Source: Panonychus citri (lineage: Eukaryota > Arthropoda > Arachnida > Trombidiformes > Tetranychidae). From it: 64,000 bases of DNA. The stretch is from positions 186,001-250,000 of the forward strand of contig NW_026515529.1 of NCBI RefSeq assembly GCF_014898815.1. Reading direction: 5' to 3'. The notes below the pieces were generated by a model, which had not been told where the DNA came from, made no database searches, and saw only the letters and a list, made by a program, of their open reading frames with translations. Made by a program: the position numbers and the translations under genes. Below, piece after piece: positions 51,001-60,097 of this stretch. Each line of letters starts with the position of its first letter. Position 1 is the first letter of the stretch.

Positions 51001-52264
51001 GGATTTTGTACTTTGATGTCAACAATTTATATGGTTATGCCATGTCTCAAAAGCTCCCAGTTAATGGATTCAGTGGTCTGAAGATAGTATTGAGATGATA
51101 TTGTCAACTTCAGATGATTCTCCATATGGATATATACTTGAAGTGGACTTGGAGTATCCTGACGACTTACATGATAAACACTCTGACTTACCTCTAATGC
51201 CAGAAAAGATGTGTATTAATCCAAACTTACTATCAAATTACCAAACAAATCTGATGAAAAATCTCCAAGAGAGAGGGATTAAAGTACATGCTTCTACAAA
51301 ACTAGTCACAACGTTTCTATCAAAGATCAATTATGTTTGTCATTACCAAACCTTGAAATTTTATGTTCAGCTTGGTGTTAAAGTCACAAAGGTAAACAGA
51401 ATCATCAAATTCAATCAATCATCATGGCTAGCTGGTTATGTAGATTTCTGTACGAATAAACGTCAAGCGGCTGTAAGTGAATTCGAAAAAGATTTTTGGA
51501 AACTGCTCGTTAACTCAATTTATGGAAAAACCATCGAGGATAAACGTAAGCATATCAAAGTAGAGATAGCAATGAAAGATATTCAAGCCGAGCGATACAT
51601 GCGTAAGAACATGGTACAAAAGTTTGTGATACTGGATGAAAATAAAGCTTTATTTCAAATGAAGAACATTATAGTCAAAATGGATAAACCAGTAGCAGTT
51701 GGATTCAGTGTTCTCGAACTTGCCAAATTGAAAATGTACCAGTTACATTATGAGTCATTTTTACCTTACTTTGGTGACAAGATTAATCTTCTTTATACTG
51801 ACACCGATAGTTTAATCTATCATGCTCAAACGATTGATGTTATTCAAGATCTACAAAATTTACAGCATTTAATGGATTTTAGCAATTATCCAGCAGATCA
51901 TCAACTTTATTCAGCAATTAATAAAAAGAGAATCGGATTTTTGAAGAATGAAATACCAAATGATGAGATTGTAGAGTTTGTCGGTATCAAACCAAAGCTC
52001 TATGCACTTAGAACACTAAGTGATATTAAAAAGAGAGGAAAGGGAGTTCCACGAACCGTTCTCAATAGAATCACCTTTCAAGATTATCTGGATTGCTTAC
52101 TCTCTGGAACGACAGAAAAAGGCACATCATCAAGAATCCAATCCTTTTCACATCAAATCAATATTGTCAAACAAACGAAATGAATGATTTCACCTTTTGA
52201 AGATAAAAGGTATTATCTCGACTCTGTAAACTCAATCCCTTACGGGCATTATTCAATTCAATAA
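48056..52264 (+). pseudogene. polB: Polinton 2 protein-primed DNA polymerase B (four frameshifts, one stop)
   Basis: Begins after an acceptor (CCAATAG) with a zinc-finger-like CPCC..H..C unit. It carries a long Pro-Val-Pro-Ser repeat absent from Polinton 1, then a second finger (CQKCGKTYSRLKHLENHVKIC). Exonuclease motifs YADFETLNV, FHNLKNFDSH and YLKSDVLLL, and polymerase motifs YFDVNNLYGYAM, VNSIYGK and YTDTDSL, are all encoded. The frame changes near 49560, 50180, 50545 and 51075, and a TGA at 52181-52183 precedes the conserved ISPFEDKRYYL terminal block. Converges on the protease gene. Confidence 0.95.
48511..48753. repeat. 12-bp coding minisatellite (PVPS)n in polB
   Basis: About 20 copies of CACCTGTACCAT, nearly identical, in the N-terminal linker of PolB between two zinc-finger-like units. 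Confidence 0.95.
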
Positions 52265-52312
52265 TCATTTTCATAATTAATATTTGTTAAAAAATTTTAT
52301 TGTTAATCATTT

Positions 52313-52747
52313 TCACAAAATTAAATATTTTTTCAATACATGAAACAGTTTTGTCTCATTATTAATATGTTCACAACCGCGAAATAACTTGTAAAAGTCA
52401 TTTAGATTATAAACTGAAATTACAAATAGAAGACAGAAAAATCCACAAGCAACTGATAAGTTACCTTGATATTTATTAGGATTGAATAGATAATAATCAG
52501 ATATTTTCTCAATAAATGCTAGTATTAAACCTTGAGGTTTCCTTCCGAATGAATCAAAATAATGGACTATTTTATTCGTATCGAGATACATTGCGACCCA
52601 ATGACTTCCCTCTTTATAACTTTCATCTAAATTGATAATGATTGCTTTATCTTTACTGAGATTTGTTGGTAATCGATCGATCGGGAAAACACCAGCAAAC
52701 CAGGGAACATCAGTAAGTAATTCAATTATATCGTTTGTAGTTAACAT
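52313..52747 (-). CDS. Polinton 2 adenain-type cysteine protease
   Basis: 144 residues, intact. Catalytic His (GSHWVAMYL), Asp (VHYFDSFGRKPQG) and Cys (SVACGFFC) in the adenovirus-protease order. Starts 2 bp after the major-capsid stop. Likely matures capsid proteins. Confidence 0.93.
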   Translation of the reverse strand: MLTTNDIIELLTDVPWFAGVFPIDRLPTNLSKDKAIIINLDESYKEGSHWVAMYLDTNKIVHYFDSFGRKPQGLILAFIEKISDYYLFNPNKYQGNLSVACGFFCLLFVISVYNLNDFYKLFRGCEHINNETKLFHVLKKYLIL

Positions 52748-52749
52748 TC

Positions 52750-53988
52750 TTAATAATCCAAATTTACGTTACGGTCTTTATCAATTGTAATTAAATTATC
52801 AAATTGCGCAAAAACGATAACTTTAAGTGATTGTTTCAATCGATCACTGAATTTGATGTCAAGTCTTATATTACCTCTTTTAATCAGAGATAATGTCCCA
52901 TTTTCAGCACCAATCGATCCATCAGGTGAGAGATCAAATGCAAATAAAGTAGATGATTTACCATATTCATCATATGTAATATTAAGTTGTGGGATACCTT
53001 CATCTTGTCCAAAGAATCGGTATAAATTGATAAATTCTCTCATATAATAATTTGAACTGAAATTAGGTGAATACGGAATTGATGGAATCATATTCCCATC
53101 AACATTGAGTGAAATGAAATTCGTATTGAAATGTTTAAATTGAAACGGATCAAGATAAATGCTTTCCTCTTGAGCAGCATCTTTAACTAAACCCACTAAT
53201 ATTCTACGAGGTAAAACACCATGATATACATTCTCAATTGAAGCAGATGATTGACCTGAAGGAATTGAGAAAACTCTAGTATCGTTCCTTGTTATGAAAT
53301 ACTTTGCAGGACCCTTTTCAAGACCTGCAATTATACTTTTCTGAGCTTCAGGGAATAATTTAACACGTTTAATGTGTAAAGAAAATTTCTCAAATTTGAT
53401 CTCATATTTAGCTGTATCAGCCGAATCATATTTGATTAATGAGAATCCATCAGGACTTTTAGTGAATCTAAATGTTAACGGAACACCGTTAATTAAAAGT
53501 TTATCCTGTTCACATAATGGAGAATGTAAACGAAAATACAAGTCAAAAGATGATCGTAAATTAGTTTCAGACACTTGGAATCCGGAATCCATCGGGTTGG
53601 GAAATCGGAAAAAACAATCTTCAAAATAAGATTGGTAATGGTATGTATTATTGGCTTGCACAGTATTAACTGCGCCAAGAGATAAGTCCACTTGTTCAAA
53701 TAACGAATTACCAAAATTAGTAACAGCTTTAACTTTATTTGCTTCTGTAAGTACTGCACCAGCAACTGTTTTAACACTAAGATGAATATGAAGCATTGTA
53801 CATGCCAAATCTGTAAAATCTTCACTTGCTGGAACATTAATTTCATAAAAATTACTAGATTCAAGACTTGCATTAGGACGGTACTCAACTTCATAACTAC
53901 TTTCAATTGCTGTTTGTGTTGGTGGGATTGAAAATACTTGTAATTCAGATTTGCTTGCAGGCATAGATGATTCATGTAAGTACTCCAT
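52750..53988 (-). CDS. Polinton 2 major capsid protein (double jelly-roll)
   Basis: 412 residues, intact. Typical opening FSIPPTQTAIESSYEVEYRP, then DFTDLACTMLHIHL, GNSLFEQVDLSLGAVN and NNTYHYQSYFED, with FAQFDNLITIDKDRNV at the end. It matches the family of Polinton hexon-like capsid proteins widely present in animal genomes. Its start is at the stop of the small GYGIGS gene. Confidence 0.93.
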   Translation of the reverse strand: MEYLHESSMPASKSELQVFSIPPTQTAIESSYEVEYRPNASLESSNFYEINVPASEDFTDLACTMLHIHLSVKTVAGAVLTEANKVKAVTNFGNSLFEQVDLSLGAVNTVQANNTYHYQSYFEDCFFRFPNPMDSGFQVSETNLRSSFDLYFRLHSPLCEQDKLLINGVPLTFRFTKSPDGFSLIKYDSADTAKYEIKFEKFSLHIKRVKLFPEAQKSIIAGLEKGPAKYFITRNDTRVFSIPSGQSSASIENVYHGVLPRRILVGLVKDAAQEESIYLDPFQFKHFNTNFISLNVDGNMIPSIPYSPNFSSNYYMREFINLYRFFGQDEGIPQLNITYDEYGKSSTLFAFDLSPDGSIGAENGTLSLIKRGNIRLDIKFSDRLKQSLKVIVFAQFDNLITIDKDRNVNLDY

Positions 53989-54383
53989 TATGTGAATATA
54001 TCACGTTTCTTTTTCTTGATTATTTTAACTTTTCGTTTTCTCTTTCTTATACCACTACCAGTTTGATCAACTAAGTCACTTAATTTACTCAAACCTTGTT
54101 TTGCTGCATTTCTTAAACCCTGTTTACCGTGAGCCTTAAATGAAGATTTAAAGTCACTTCCAGCAAGATAATCAGCACCAACATTCATACCAGTTCTTAC
54201 TAGATGTTTAGTTAGAAATTTTAATATTGGGACTCCATAACGTGCAAAAACTGATCCAATTCCGTATCCTCTCTGATATGGTTGACCTCTAAAGACAGAA
54301 ATATCAGATATTCCATATCCAGCTTGATGCTGGAAATGATGACTGAAATCACTATCACACGGGCAATATATTTTTCGATTCAT
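53988..54383 (-). CDS. Polinton 2 small basic YQRGYGIGS protein
   Basis: 131 residues. Conserved core HQAGYGISDISVFRGQPYQR followed by GYGIGS, an amphipathic helical middle, and a very basic C-terminus (RKRKRKVKIIKKKKRD). Intact counterpart of 25995-26389. It overlaps the capsid start by one base. A DNA-core or capsid-linking role is plausible but unproven. Confidence 0.85.
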   Translation of the reverse strand: MNRKIYCPCDSDFSHHFQHQAGYGISDISVFRGQPYQRGYGIGSVFARYGVPILKFLTKHLVRTGMNVGADYLAGSDFKSSFKAHGKQGLRNAAKQGLSKLSDLVDQTGSGIRKRKRKVKIIKKKKRDIFT

Positions 54384-54412
54384 TTTTAGTTTAATTATTT
54401 AATAATTTTTTC

Positions 54413-55276
54413 TTAAACAATTTCTTTTCGTTTAAAATGTAAACTTAGAAAGACACGTCCAGATTTGAATTTAATATTATCACCACTCTCATCGACAATT
54501 CTTATACTTATTTCCTCAATTTGATTCATTCTAACTGGATAATAATATGGTGTTGTAAATGTAATGTGAGCTAATGTATCACCTGTATTTTTATTTAATG
54601 GTATCACTCTCAAGACTCTTGCATGAGTATCACCAACTAAATGTTCATGTATAATATCAGTACAAATAAACACTAAATGACCTTTAGGTCCGGTATCTGG
54701 TTGATAAGGAGCAGTTATTTCAAATGAACCATTTTTCTTAGCTTCTGGAATTCTCTTTTTGAACACGTACCAATCAAAACCGAGAAGTCTAAAGAAAGAT
54801 TGATCATTAAACATGGGGTAAAGTGGTTGTAAAAGTTTTTCATGACGTCCAAGTTTCATTAATATTTTATCTTTTTCTTTCCCATCATCATTAACTTTAA
54901 TTAATTCAAGTTTCGGAGGTCTATTAATACCTCCTACTTTTATACTCGGATTTTCAGAAAGATAAGCTTTCTCCATTTCTTTATTGAAATTATCAATAAT
55001 CCGATCGATTTTATCACTTTCACTATACTCAAAATTATATGTATGATGAATAGGAAATCTTTGAGAATATGACTCATTATAATTGAGTGACCATTTAACA
55101 TTCATTCTATTGCCTCTATGTGCAAGAGGATAAATAATTTCTTGAACAGCTACCGACCATTCACCATCAAGAATAAGTTTTTTAGGTAATCGATTAGTAA
55201 ATTGAGATAATGTATTGTTTTTATAAATATCCATACTGGCATTAGAAATAACATCAACAACAAATTCATTCGACAT
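54413..55276 (-). CDS. Polinton 2 minor capsid (penton-like) protein
   Basis: 287 residues from Met 55276 (MSNEFVVDVISNASMDIYKNN..). Motifs QFTNRLPKKLILDGEWSVAVQEIIYP at the start and YYYPVRMNQIEEISIRIVDE..GRVFLSLHFKR at the end identify the single-jelly-roll minor capsid family. It lacks the coiled coil found in Polinton 1. An upstream in-frame Met (55321) lies inside the integrase and is less likely. Confidence 0.9.
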   Translation of the reverse strand: MSNEFVVDVISNASMDIYKNNTLSQFTNRLPKKLILDGEWSVAVQEIIYPLAHRGNRMNVKWSLNYNESYSQRFPIHHTYNFEYSESDKIDRIIDNFNKEMEKAYLSENPSIKVGGINRPPKLELIKVNDDGKEKDKILMKLGRHEKLLQPLYPMFNDQSFFRLLGFDWYVFKKRIPEAKKNGSFEITAPYQPDTGPKGHLVFICTDIIHEHLVGDTHARVLRVIPLNKNTGDTLAHITFTTPYYYPVRMNQIEEISIRIVDESGDNIKFKSGRVFLSLHFKRKEIV

Positions 55277-56351
55277 TTTCAATTGAATCAACCCAGGAAT
55301 TAAATTTATCAGGATATCCAACCCATGAAACGAAATATTCTTTCTTTTTAGTACGTGGATTTATTCTAGTTCTTAAAACTTCATTAATCTTATATAAATC
55401 AGGTTCAACCACAGGATAGATCTCTTCATGATAAAAAATCGATGTAACTGGTTCATTATCATAATCACGTAGACGATAAACATATCCTTGTGGTGTATGT
55501 TTGACTTTAGTTATATAATAGATCTCACGACTCCATGTTGATGTTGCACCTTTCTCGAAAATAGTTTTAGCTCTTGTTATTCGAACACTATCTCCTACTT
55601 GGTAAGGTTTTTGTTTCTTTTTATTTTTCTTTTGACCGCGGAAAACATAACTAACAGCTAATGATTGGTTAGTTAATGCTTGAATTGGGGTCATTTTAAT
55701 AGTTCGATGATATGAGTTATTATATGAATTGATTATTTTATTTAATACATCAATATATTTGTGTTTGTTTTTATAATGTAAATATCGATAAATTCGAGAT
55801 CTTAATGTACGATTGAATCTCTCGACAATTGCACATTTAATTAAATCATCAGTTGATGTGAAATGATTAATATTAAGTTTTTGTAAATATTGTTTTAAAT
55901 ATTGATTAACAAATTCTTTTCCTTGATCAGTTTGTAATTTTTCTGGTTTTCTTAATTTGAATATTTCTTTAAATCCGTTAATAACTGAATTTGAAGATTT
56001 ATCTTTTAAAGGTATTGCCCAGGCAAATCTACTTAGACAATCAATAACAACTAATAAATATTTATATTGATCGTTGGCTCTTGAAAGCCAACTCATATCC
56101 ATAATATCGGCTTGCCATTGCTCATCGACTTTATCAACCAGAATAGGTAATCTTGGGAATGGTTTTTTTCTTTCACGGAATAAACTATATGTTTCTTGGT
56201 TTTTTAACCATGATTCAACATCATTGAATTTTAAATTGGAAATTTTAATTCTCGCAGTATCATATAATTTTTTAATACCACCAAATGATCCAGATGATTC
56301 AGGATCATAATATATTTTTTCTAATTCTTGTTCGATACTAGATCCTCCCAT
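55266..56351 (-). CDS. Polinton 2 integrase (rve fold, DDE) with chromodomain
   Basis: 361 residues, intact. Catalytic blocks WQADIMDMS, LQTDQGKEF and CAIVERFNR; SH3-like PYQVGDSVRITR; C-terminal chromodomain (YKINEVLRTRI..EYFVSWVGYPDKFNSWV). About 11 bp overlap with the minor-capsid start and 31 bp with the MNTVTRM gene end. Confidence 0.95.
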   Translation of the reverse strand: MGGSSIEQELEKIYYDPESSGSFGGIKKLYDTARIKISNLKFNDVESWLKNQETYSLFRERKKPFPRLPILVDKVDEQWQADIMDMSWLSRANDQYKYLLVVIDCLSRFAWAIPLKDKSSNSVINGFKEIFKLRKPEKLQTDQGKEFVNQYLKQYLQKLNINHFTSTDDLIKCAIVERFNRTLRSRIYRYLHYKNKHKYIDVLNKIINSYNNSYHRTIKMTPIQALTNQSLAVSYVFRGQKKNKKKQKPYQVGDSVRITRAKTIFEKGATSTWSREIYYITKVKHTPQGYVYRLRDYDNEPVTSIFYHEEIYPVVEPDLYKINEVLRTRINPRTKKKEYFVSWVGYPDKFNSWVDSIENVE

Positions 56352-56983
56352 TTTAAGTCATTAATAAATTCAATTGCTTTTTCGTTCTTAATTAGTTTAA
56401 CTGCACCTGGATACTTTAATCTAATCATCGTTAATACTCTTTTTGAACCATTTGGGAATTTAGTTCTTGCACCAACGGTTCGTAAGTAAGTAATGATTTC
56501 ATCTATATTACTCGCATTTGACGGTATCCCAGTTTCATTTGTGATTTTCCCTTTCTCGGTAACTAAACCAGGGATCCCTCTAATTAATGTTGTTAATGCA
56601 TCTTTTGCATCCATTCTTGAGTTTGAAGGATATGGAGAAACTCTTACAGGTTCTGGTGGTAAACGATATGGACTTGATGTTTCCATTGGTAATGTATCAT
56701 CTTCCGATTTAGTATCAATTAAAGTCCGATCATTTGTATGTGAAACTGCACTTTCAAATTCTGATGGCTCTGATTGTTGATCTTCATTATAAAATTCAGT
56801 TCCACGGTAATTTTGATGTTCGAGATTATGTTCTTTTGTTCTTGCCAACATATTATTAATGAATTTAACTTTAACATCAGTTGGTAAATTTTTATTCAAC
56901 ATACGTCTAGTTACACTGGGTCTCAAAACATTACGTTTATATTGATCTTCAGAAACTAAGTACATTCGAGTTACTGTATTCAT
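56321..56983 (-). CDS. Polinton 2 MNTVTRM-family protein
   Basis: 220 residues, intact. Begins MNTVTRMYLVSEDQYKR; a Ser/Thr/Pro-rich acidic middle; C-terminal IRLKYPGAVKLIKNEKAIEFINDLKWEDL. Same position as 29672-30519. I do not recognise the family. Confidence 0.8.
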   Translation of the reverse strand: MNTVTRMYLVSEDQYKRNVLRPSVTRRMLNKNLPTDVKVKFINNMLARTKEHNLEHQNYRGTEFYNEDQQSEPSEFESAVSHTNDRTLIDTKSEDDTLPMETSSPYRLPPEPVRVSPYPSNSRMDAKDALTTLIRGIPGLVTEKGKITNETGIPSNASNIDEIITYLRTVGARTKFPNGSKRVLTMIRLKYPGAVKLIKNEKAIEFINDLKWEDLVSNKN

Positions 56984-57324
56984 TATTTCGACAATTTATT
57001 TGCAGCGATTGTTGCTAATAGTGTCAATGCTGGTTTAATTAATAATGGTAAGAATCCACCTTTCTGATTAATCAGATTTTGTCTCTGTTTCAATGTAGAT
57101 TTACCGGTGAGAAGACGTAAATCTTTCTTATACCGTTTGAGTTGGGTTTTATGTTTAGGTTTTAAAGGTATTACACCTTTCAAGATTTGTTTAGCAATAT
57201 CGGTAATTACTGGGTAAATAGATTTGGGTGAACTGGAAATGATTTTTCTTCTTTGAATATGTGATTTTGTCTTTGCTAGCTGTCGCAAGCAAGAATAACA
57301 CTTGAGCGCACGTTTAACCGTCAT
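56983..57324 (-). CDS. Polinton 2 conserved small basic protein
   Basis: 113 residues: basic N-terminal part (KTKSHIQRRKII, KHKTQLKRYKKDLRLL) and a C-terminal LINQKGGFLPLLIKPALTLLATI segment. Clear homologue of 30516-30860. Stop and start overlap the MNTVTRM gene by one base. Confidence 0.82.
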   Translation of the reverse strand: MTVKRALKCYSCLRQLAKTKSHIQRRKIISSSPKSIYPVITDIAKQILKGVIPLKPKHKTQLKRYKKDLRLLTGKSTLKQRQNLINQKGGFLPLLIKPALTLLATIAANKLSK

Positions 57325-57352
57325 TTTTAATTAATTGTAAGAATCAAACTTC

Positions 57353-57988
57353 TTATACTAAATATGCTGTTATAAATGATTCTTCATCAAGTACATTTGT
57401 TAGAAATCTAGTTTCTATTGGTGTATCAGGTTTTAAATCGAAAAATAAATATGAATATGGTTTTCTTGTTGCATCTTCATAAATATCTTGTATTTTTTTA
57501 ACTTTACCAGGTAAAATCTGCCTTCCGATATTAGTTATCATTGATTGATCACGAGGATTTTTAAAATAAACTACATATTGTGAATTTAATGATATATTTC
57601 TTGATTCTTTTCCACGAGTAAAAAAGTTTTGTACTAATAAAATAACAGATAAATTACGATGATGAGATCCTTTAGTAAATAATTCACTTATCACTTTTGA
57701 ATTTGTTGATTCAAACATTAAATCATCAATGATAATCCATTCTGGTTTTATACCATCAAATTTTTGTATTAAATTTTCAGGTAAGCCTTGAATAAAATTA
57801 ACATTGGGCATTGAATTGAATATTTCCTGATATTCTCCGTAAAAGTAAGTTATCTTTTCTGGTGGAGGGTAACAATATTTATTAACATTTGATACTAATT
57901 GCTTAATCCAATAAGTTTTACCCGAACCTGTTGGACCAGCAATCATCATTGTAAATGGATGACGTAAATAAACAGAGAAGGTTTGCAT
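57353..57988 (-). CDS. Polinton 2 genome-packaging ATPase
   Basis: 211 residues, intact. Walker A GPTGSGKT, Walker B EWIIIDDLMFES, sensor-like VILLVQNFF and KNPRDQS: FtsK/HerA (A32-like) packaging ATPase. Probably drives DNA into the capsid. Confidence 0.95.
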   Translation of the reverse strand: MQTFSVYLRHPFTMMIAGPTGSGKTYWIKQLVSNVNKYCYPPPEKITYFYGEYQEIFNSMPNVNFIQGLPENLIQKFDGIKPEWIIIDDLMFESTNSKVISELFTKGSHHRNLSVILLVQNFFTRGKESRNISLNSQYVVYFKNPRDQSMITNIGRQILPGKVKKIQDIYEDATRKPYSYLFFDLKPDTPIETRFLTNVLDEESFITAYLV

Positions 57989-58264
57989 TTTAAAGATTTA
58001 AATTGTTTATTGTTTTCTATTCTTAAGTAGATGCTGGAAAAATCTGAAAAAACGTTTTTTACGAATATTTCTGATGAAAATGATTAGCGTAAATTTTTTG
58101 AAAAAAGAAATTTTACAAAAAATGATTAACATGAATTTTGAAAAAAAAATGAATATGAATTTTTGAAAAAAATGATTAATAGAAAATTTTGAAAAATGGT
58201 TAACATAAATGTTTGAAAATGAAAAAATGAAAATGAAGATATTTAATTTTGTTGAATGATGAAT
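57989..58264. other. AT-rich spacer with degenerate repeats
   Basis: Repeats of the type AAAATGATTAACATGAATTTTTGAAAA; no gene seen. Confidence 0.7.
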
Positions 58265-58783
58265 TTAATTATCAACAACATCGATTCCATGTTCTTTAAC
58301 ATAATCCATATGTTTCTTCATATACTGAACAATATTTAGTGAACATCTTGTGTTTGTGTTAGAATGAGAATGGAGATAACAAGGTTGTCTTAGTTGGTCA
58401 ATGAGTTTGTATGAAGCACCATACGTTCCGTTGATATTAATTAGAGGGATATTGAATTTATTCAATACAATTTCTGCTTCAACTGATCGAACGGCTACAA
58501 TTAATTTTGATTTGTTTCTGCAAGCTCTGTAAAAAGTAACACATAAAGCTTCCAATTCATCATAACTTAAACCATTAGTGAATCCATTATATTTTAATCC
58601 GTGATGGTACTTCTCGAGGTATTGTATCTGTTTTTCCTCTTTAGGTGTTGGTTTACATTCACAAAATTTACCGACTTTCACATGAATTAAATGATCATCA
58701 CCGTACATTGCAACCTCTTGTGGATGATAAGTACCATTAACATAGATACCTTGAGTATCGAAATAAGCACAAATATATTCCAT
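58265..58783 (-). CDS. Polinton 2 MEYIC-family protein
   Basis: 172 residues starting MEYICAYFDTQGIYVNGTYHPQEVA. Conserved with 31563-32144 across the YFD.QG block, HHGLKY, LCVTFYRA, VRSVEAEIVLNKFNIP and the C..H/CSLN cluster. A promoter cassette with a TATAAATAG box stands 55-62 bp upstream. Enzyme-like conservation but no family recognised. Confidence 0.8.
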   Translation of the reverse strand: MEYICAYFDTQGIYVNGTYHPQEVAMYGDDHLIHVKVGKFCECKPTPKEEKQIQYLEKYHHGLKYNGFTNGLSYDELEALCVTFYRACRNKSKLIVAVRSVEAEIVLNKFNIPLININGTYGASYKLIDQLRQPCYLHSHSNTNTRCSLNIVQYMKKHMDYVKEHGIDVVDN

Positions 58784-58784
58784 G

Positions 58785-58850
58785 TTGACTGTTCAAAGTT
58801 TGAATGACAAATGAACTTGTGTTCACTTGATCATCCCTATTTATACTGTA
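58785..58850 (-). promoter_or_regulatory. Promoter cassette of the Polinton 2 MEYIC gene
   Basis: Contains TATAAATAG (58837-58845 region), GATGATCAAGTGAA and the AAGTTCATTTGTCATT block. The same order recurs at 59447-59503 before the PC4-like gene. Confidence 0.65.
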
Positions 58851-59433
58851 GTTTGACGAGTGAGCAGAAAAGTTTCGGATCGGACTGAGCGAATCGAGTG
58901 AGTGCAGCGACATCTAGTGAAGTGTTGAGTAAATCATCAGCAGTAACTAATCCTAGGTTGAATAGATAACACTTTTCAGGCTCGACTTTATTACCTCTTA
59001 TTGCTGTGAATTTATGTTCTAATAAATTCTCTTCAGTTGTTAATAAAGATAATATGTATAAGTCAATTAGCTGTTTGATAGGTAGATCCTTGGATAACAA
59101 AAATAGAGCAGCAGGAACAAATGGTGTAACTTCTCTCCAAAAGTCCATTGGAGTTAGAACATATGAATCTTTTTTCATTATTTTTAATGTCTCACTCCCG
59201 ATTCTTTTGATTTGCACGTCATAGAAGAATGCTTGTTCATTACGTAAGTCATTGTTGTTGTAGAAATTAAATACAAATTTAAATTCTGATGGTGTTAACG
59301 ATATTCCAAATTTAGTTGGTGAACTATTATAACTATAACGTATATCCAGTCGATTACATTTTTCACTTCGAGAAATTTTAAAGATGATTGGACCATTAAA
59401 AATTCTATGTGTTCGCCAGATTACACAACCCAT
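58837..59433 (-). CDS. Polinton 2 protein with PC4-like motif
   Basis: 198 residues. The N-terminal segment IIFKISRSEKCNRLDIRYSYNSSPTKFGISLTPSEFKFVFNFYNN follows the PC4/Sub1 beta-sheet, acidic turn, GISLT and helix order. The remaining part (EVTPFVPAALFLLSKDLP.., NTSLDVAALTRFAQSDPKLFCSLVKL) parallels the C-terminal end of the Polinton 1 gene at 32164 (HTENPALLRSLLYM). Positional and motif conservation support one family. ssDNA binding inferred. Confidence 0.6.
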   Translation of the reverse strand: MGCVIWRTHRIFNGPIIFKISRSEKCNRLDIRYSYNSSPTKFGISLTPSEFKFVFNFYNNNDLRNEQAFFYDVQIKRIGSETLKIMKKDSYVLTPMDFWREVTPFVPAALFLLSKDLPIKQLIDLYILSLLTTEENLLEHKFTAIRGNKVEPEKCYLFNLGLVTADDLLNTSLDVAALTRFAQSDPKLFCSLVKLQYK

Positions 59434-59446
59434 TTTGATGTTTACT

Positions 59447-59503
59447 CTTCAAAGTTCAAATGACAAATGAACTTTCATTCACTTGATCATCTCTATTTAT
59501 AGT
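59447..59503 (-). promoter_or_regulatory. Promoter cassette of the Polinton 2 PC4-like gene
   Basis: Second copy of the roughly 55-bp cassette at 58785-58850: CTATAAATAG, GATGATCAAGTGAA, AAGTTCATTTGTCATTTGAAC. TATA is 61-68 bp before the ATG at 59433. Confidence 0.65.
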
Positions 59504-60018
59504 GATTTGATTCTGTCCATGAACTGCGCAATCGCAGTTTCAATTTGTTCGACACTTTTCGCTCCAACAATTACAATTGATCCAGTATGGAAGTACATGA
59601 TCGTTAGTCCATTGAGTTTTGTATATATTGGAGGGAATAATTCAGGTTCGTAACTTGTATCTTTTTTACAATATAAGTGTTTCAGTTTTTCAGTATTGAA
59701 TCTAACTGAATTATAACTTGATGCTGTTATATTGGATATTCTAATGAATGTTATTTCACGATCAGGGAACGTTTCCATTAATGTCAAAATTGTCATAGGT
59801 AGACTTTTGAATCCTGTGGCTGTAATTTTTCCTGATGCAAAAACCAACAGCACACCATTATCAGTTCGTATAACTTGAGCATTGAATTTTTTCTTTCGAT
59901 TTGTATTATCGACTTTGATATTTATTGGTCCGATTGACCATATTGAAACTATATTATCGATCCGATAATCAGGCCAGATTGATTTGGTCATATTTAATAT
60001 TATCAAAAAATATTGCAC
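59497..60018 (-). CDS. TBP-like protein of Polinton 2
   Basis: 173 residues from 60018, or 164 from Met 59991. Two TBP-type repeats. Repeat 1: NIVSIWSIGPINIKV..KKKFNAQVIR..GVLLVFASGKITATGFKS. Repeat 2: ISNITASSYN..SYEPELFPPIYTKLNGLTIMYF then HTGSIVIVGAKS. SYEPELFP is the strongest block. Orthologous in position and sequence to 32928-33404. Conservation of both repeats in two diverged elements argues for function. It overlaps the tiny TM gene. Confidence 0.88.
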   Translation of the reverse strand: MQYFLIILNMTKSIWPDYRIDNIVSIWSIGPINIKVDNTNRKKKFNAQVIRTDNGVLLVFASGKITATGFKSLPMTILTLMETFPDREITFIRISNITASSYNSVRFNTEKLKHLYCKKDTSYEPELFPPIYTKLNGLTIMYFHTGSIVIVGAKSVEQIETAIAQFMDRIKSL

Positions 60019-60088
60019 GGAATATTAGTAGTAAAATGACTGTTATAATTATGAAAATGATAATTCGTAAAATCATGGTATGTTTCAT
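59969..60088 (-). CDS. Tiny transmembrane protein (39 aa) at the Polinton 2 right end
   Basis: MKHTMILRIIIFIIITVILL followed by LIFRAIFFDNIKYDQINLA: one hydrophobic helix after a short basic start. A TATAAAAG box lies about 36-43 bp upstream (60123-60131). Overlaps the TBP-like start by 23-50 bp. Same place and design as 33382-33486, though the sequences differ. Confidence 0.7.
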   Translation of the reverse strand: MKHTMILRIIIFIIITVILLLIFRAIFFDNIKYDQINLA

Positions 60089-60097
60089 CGTATCGAA

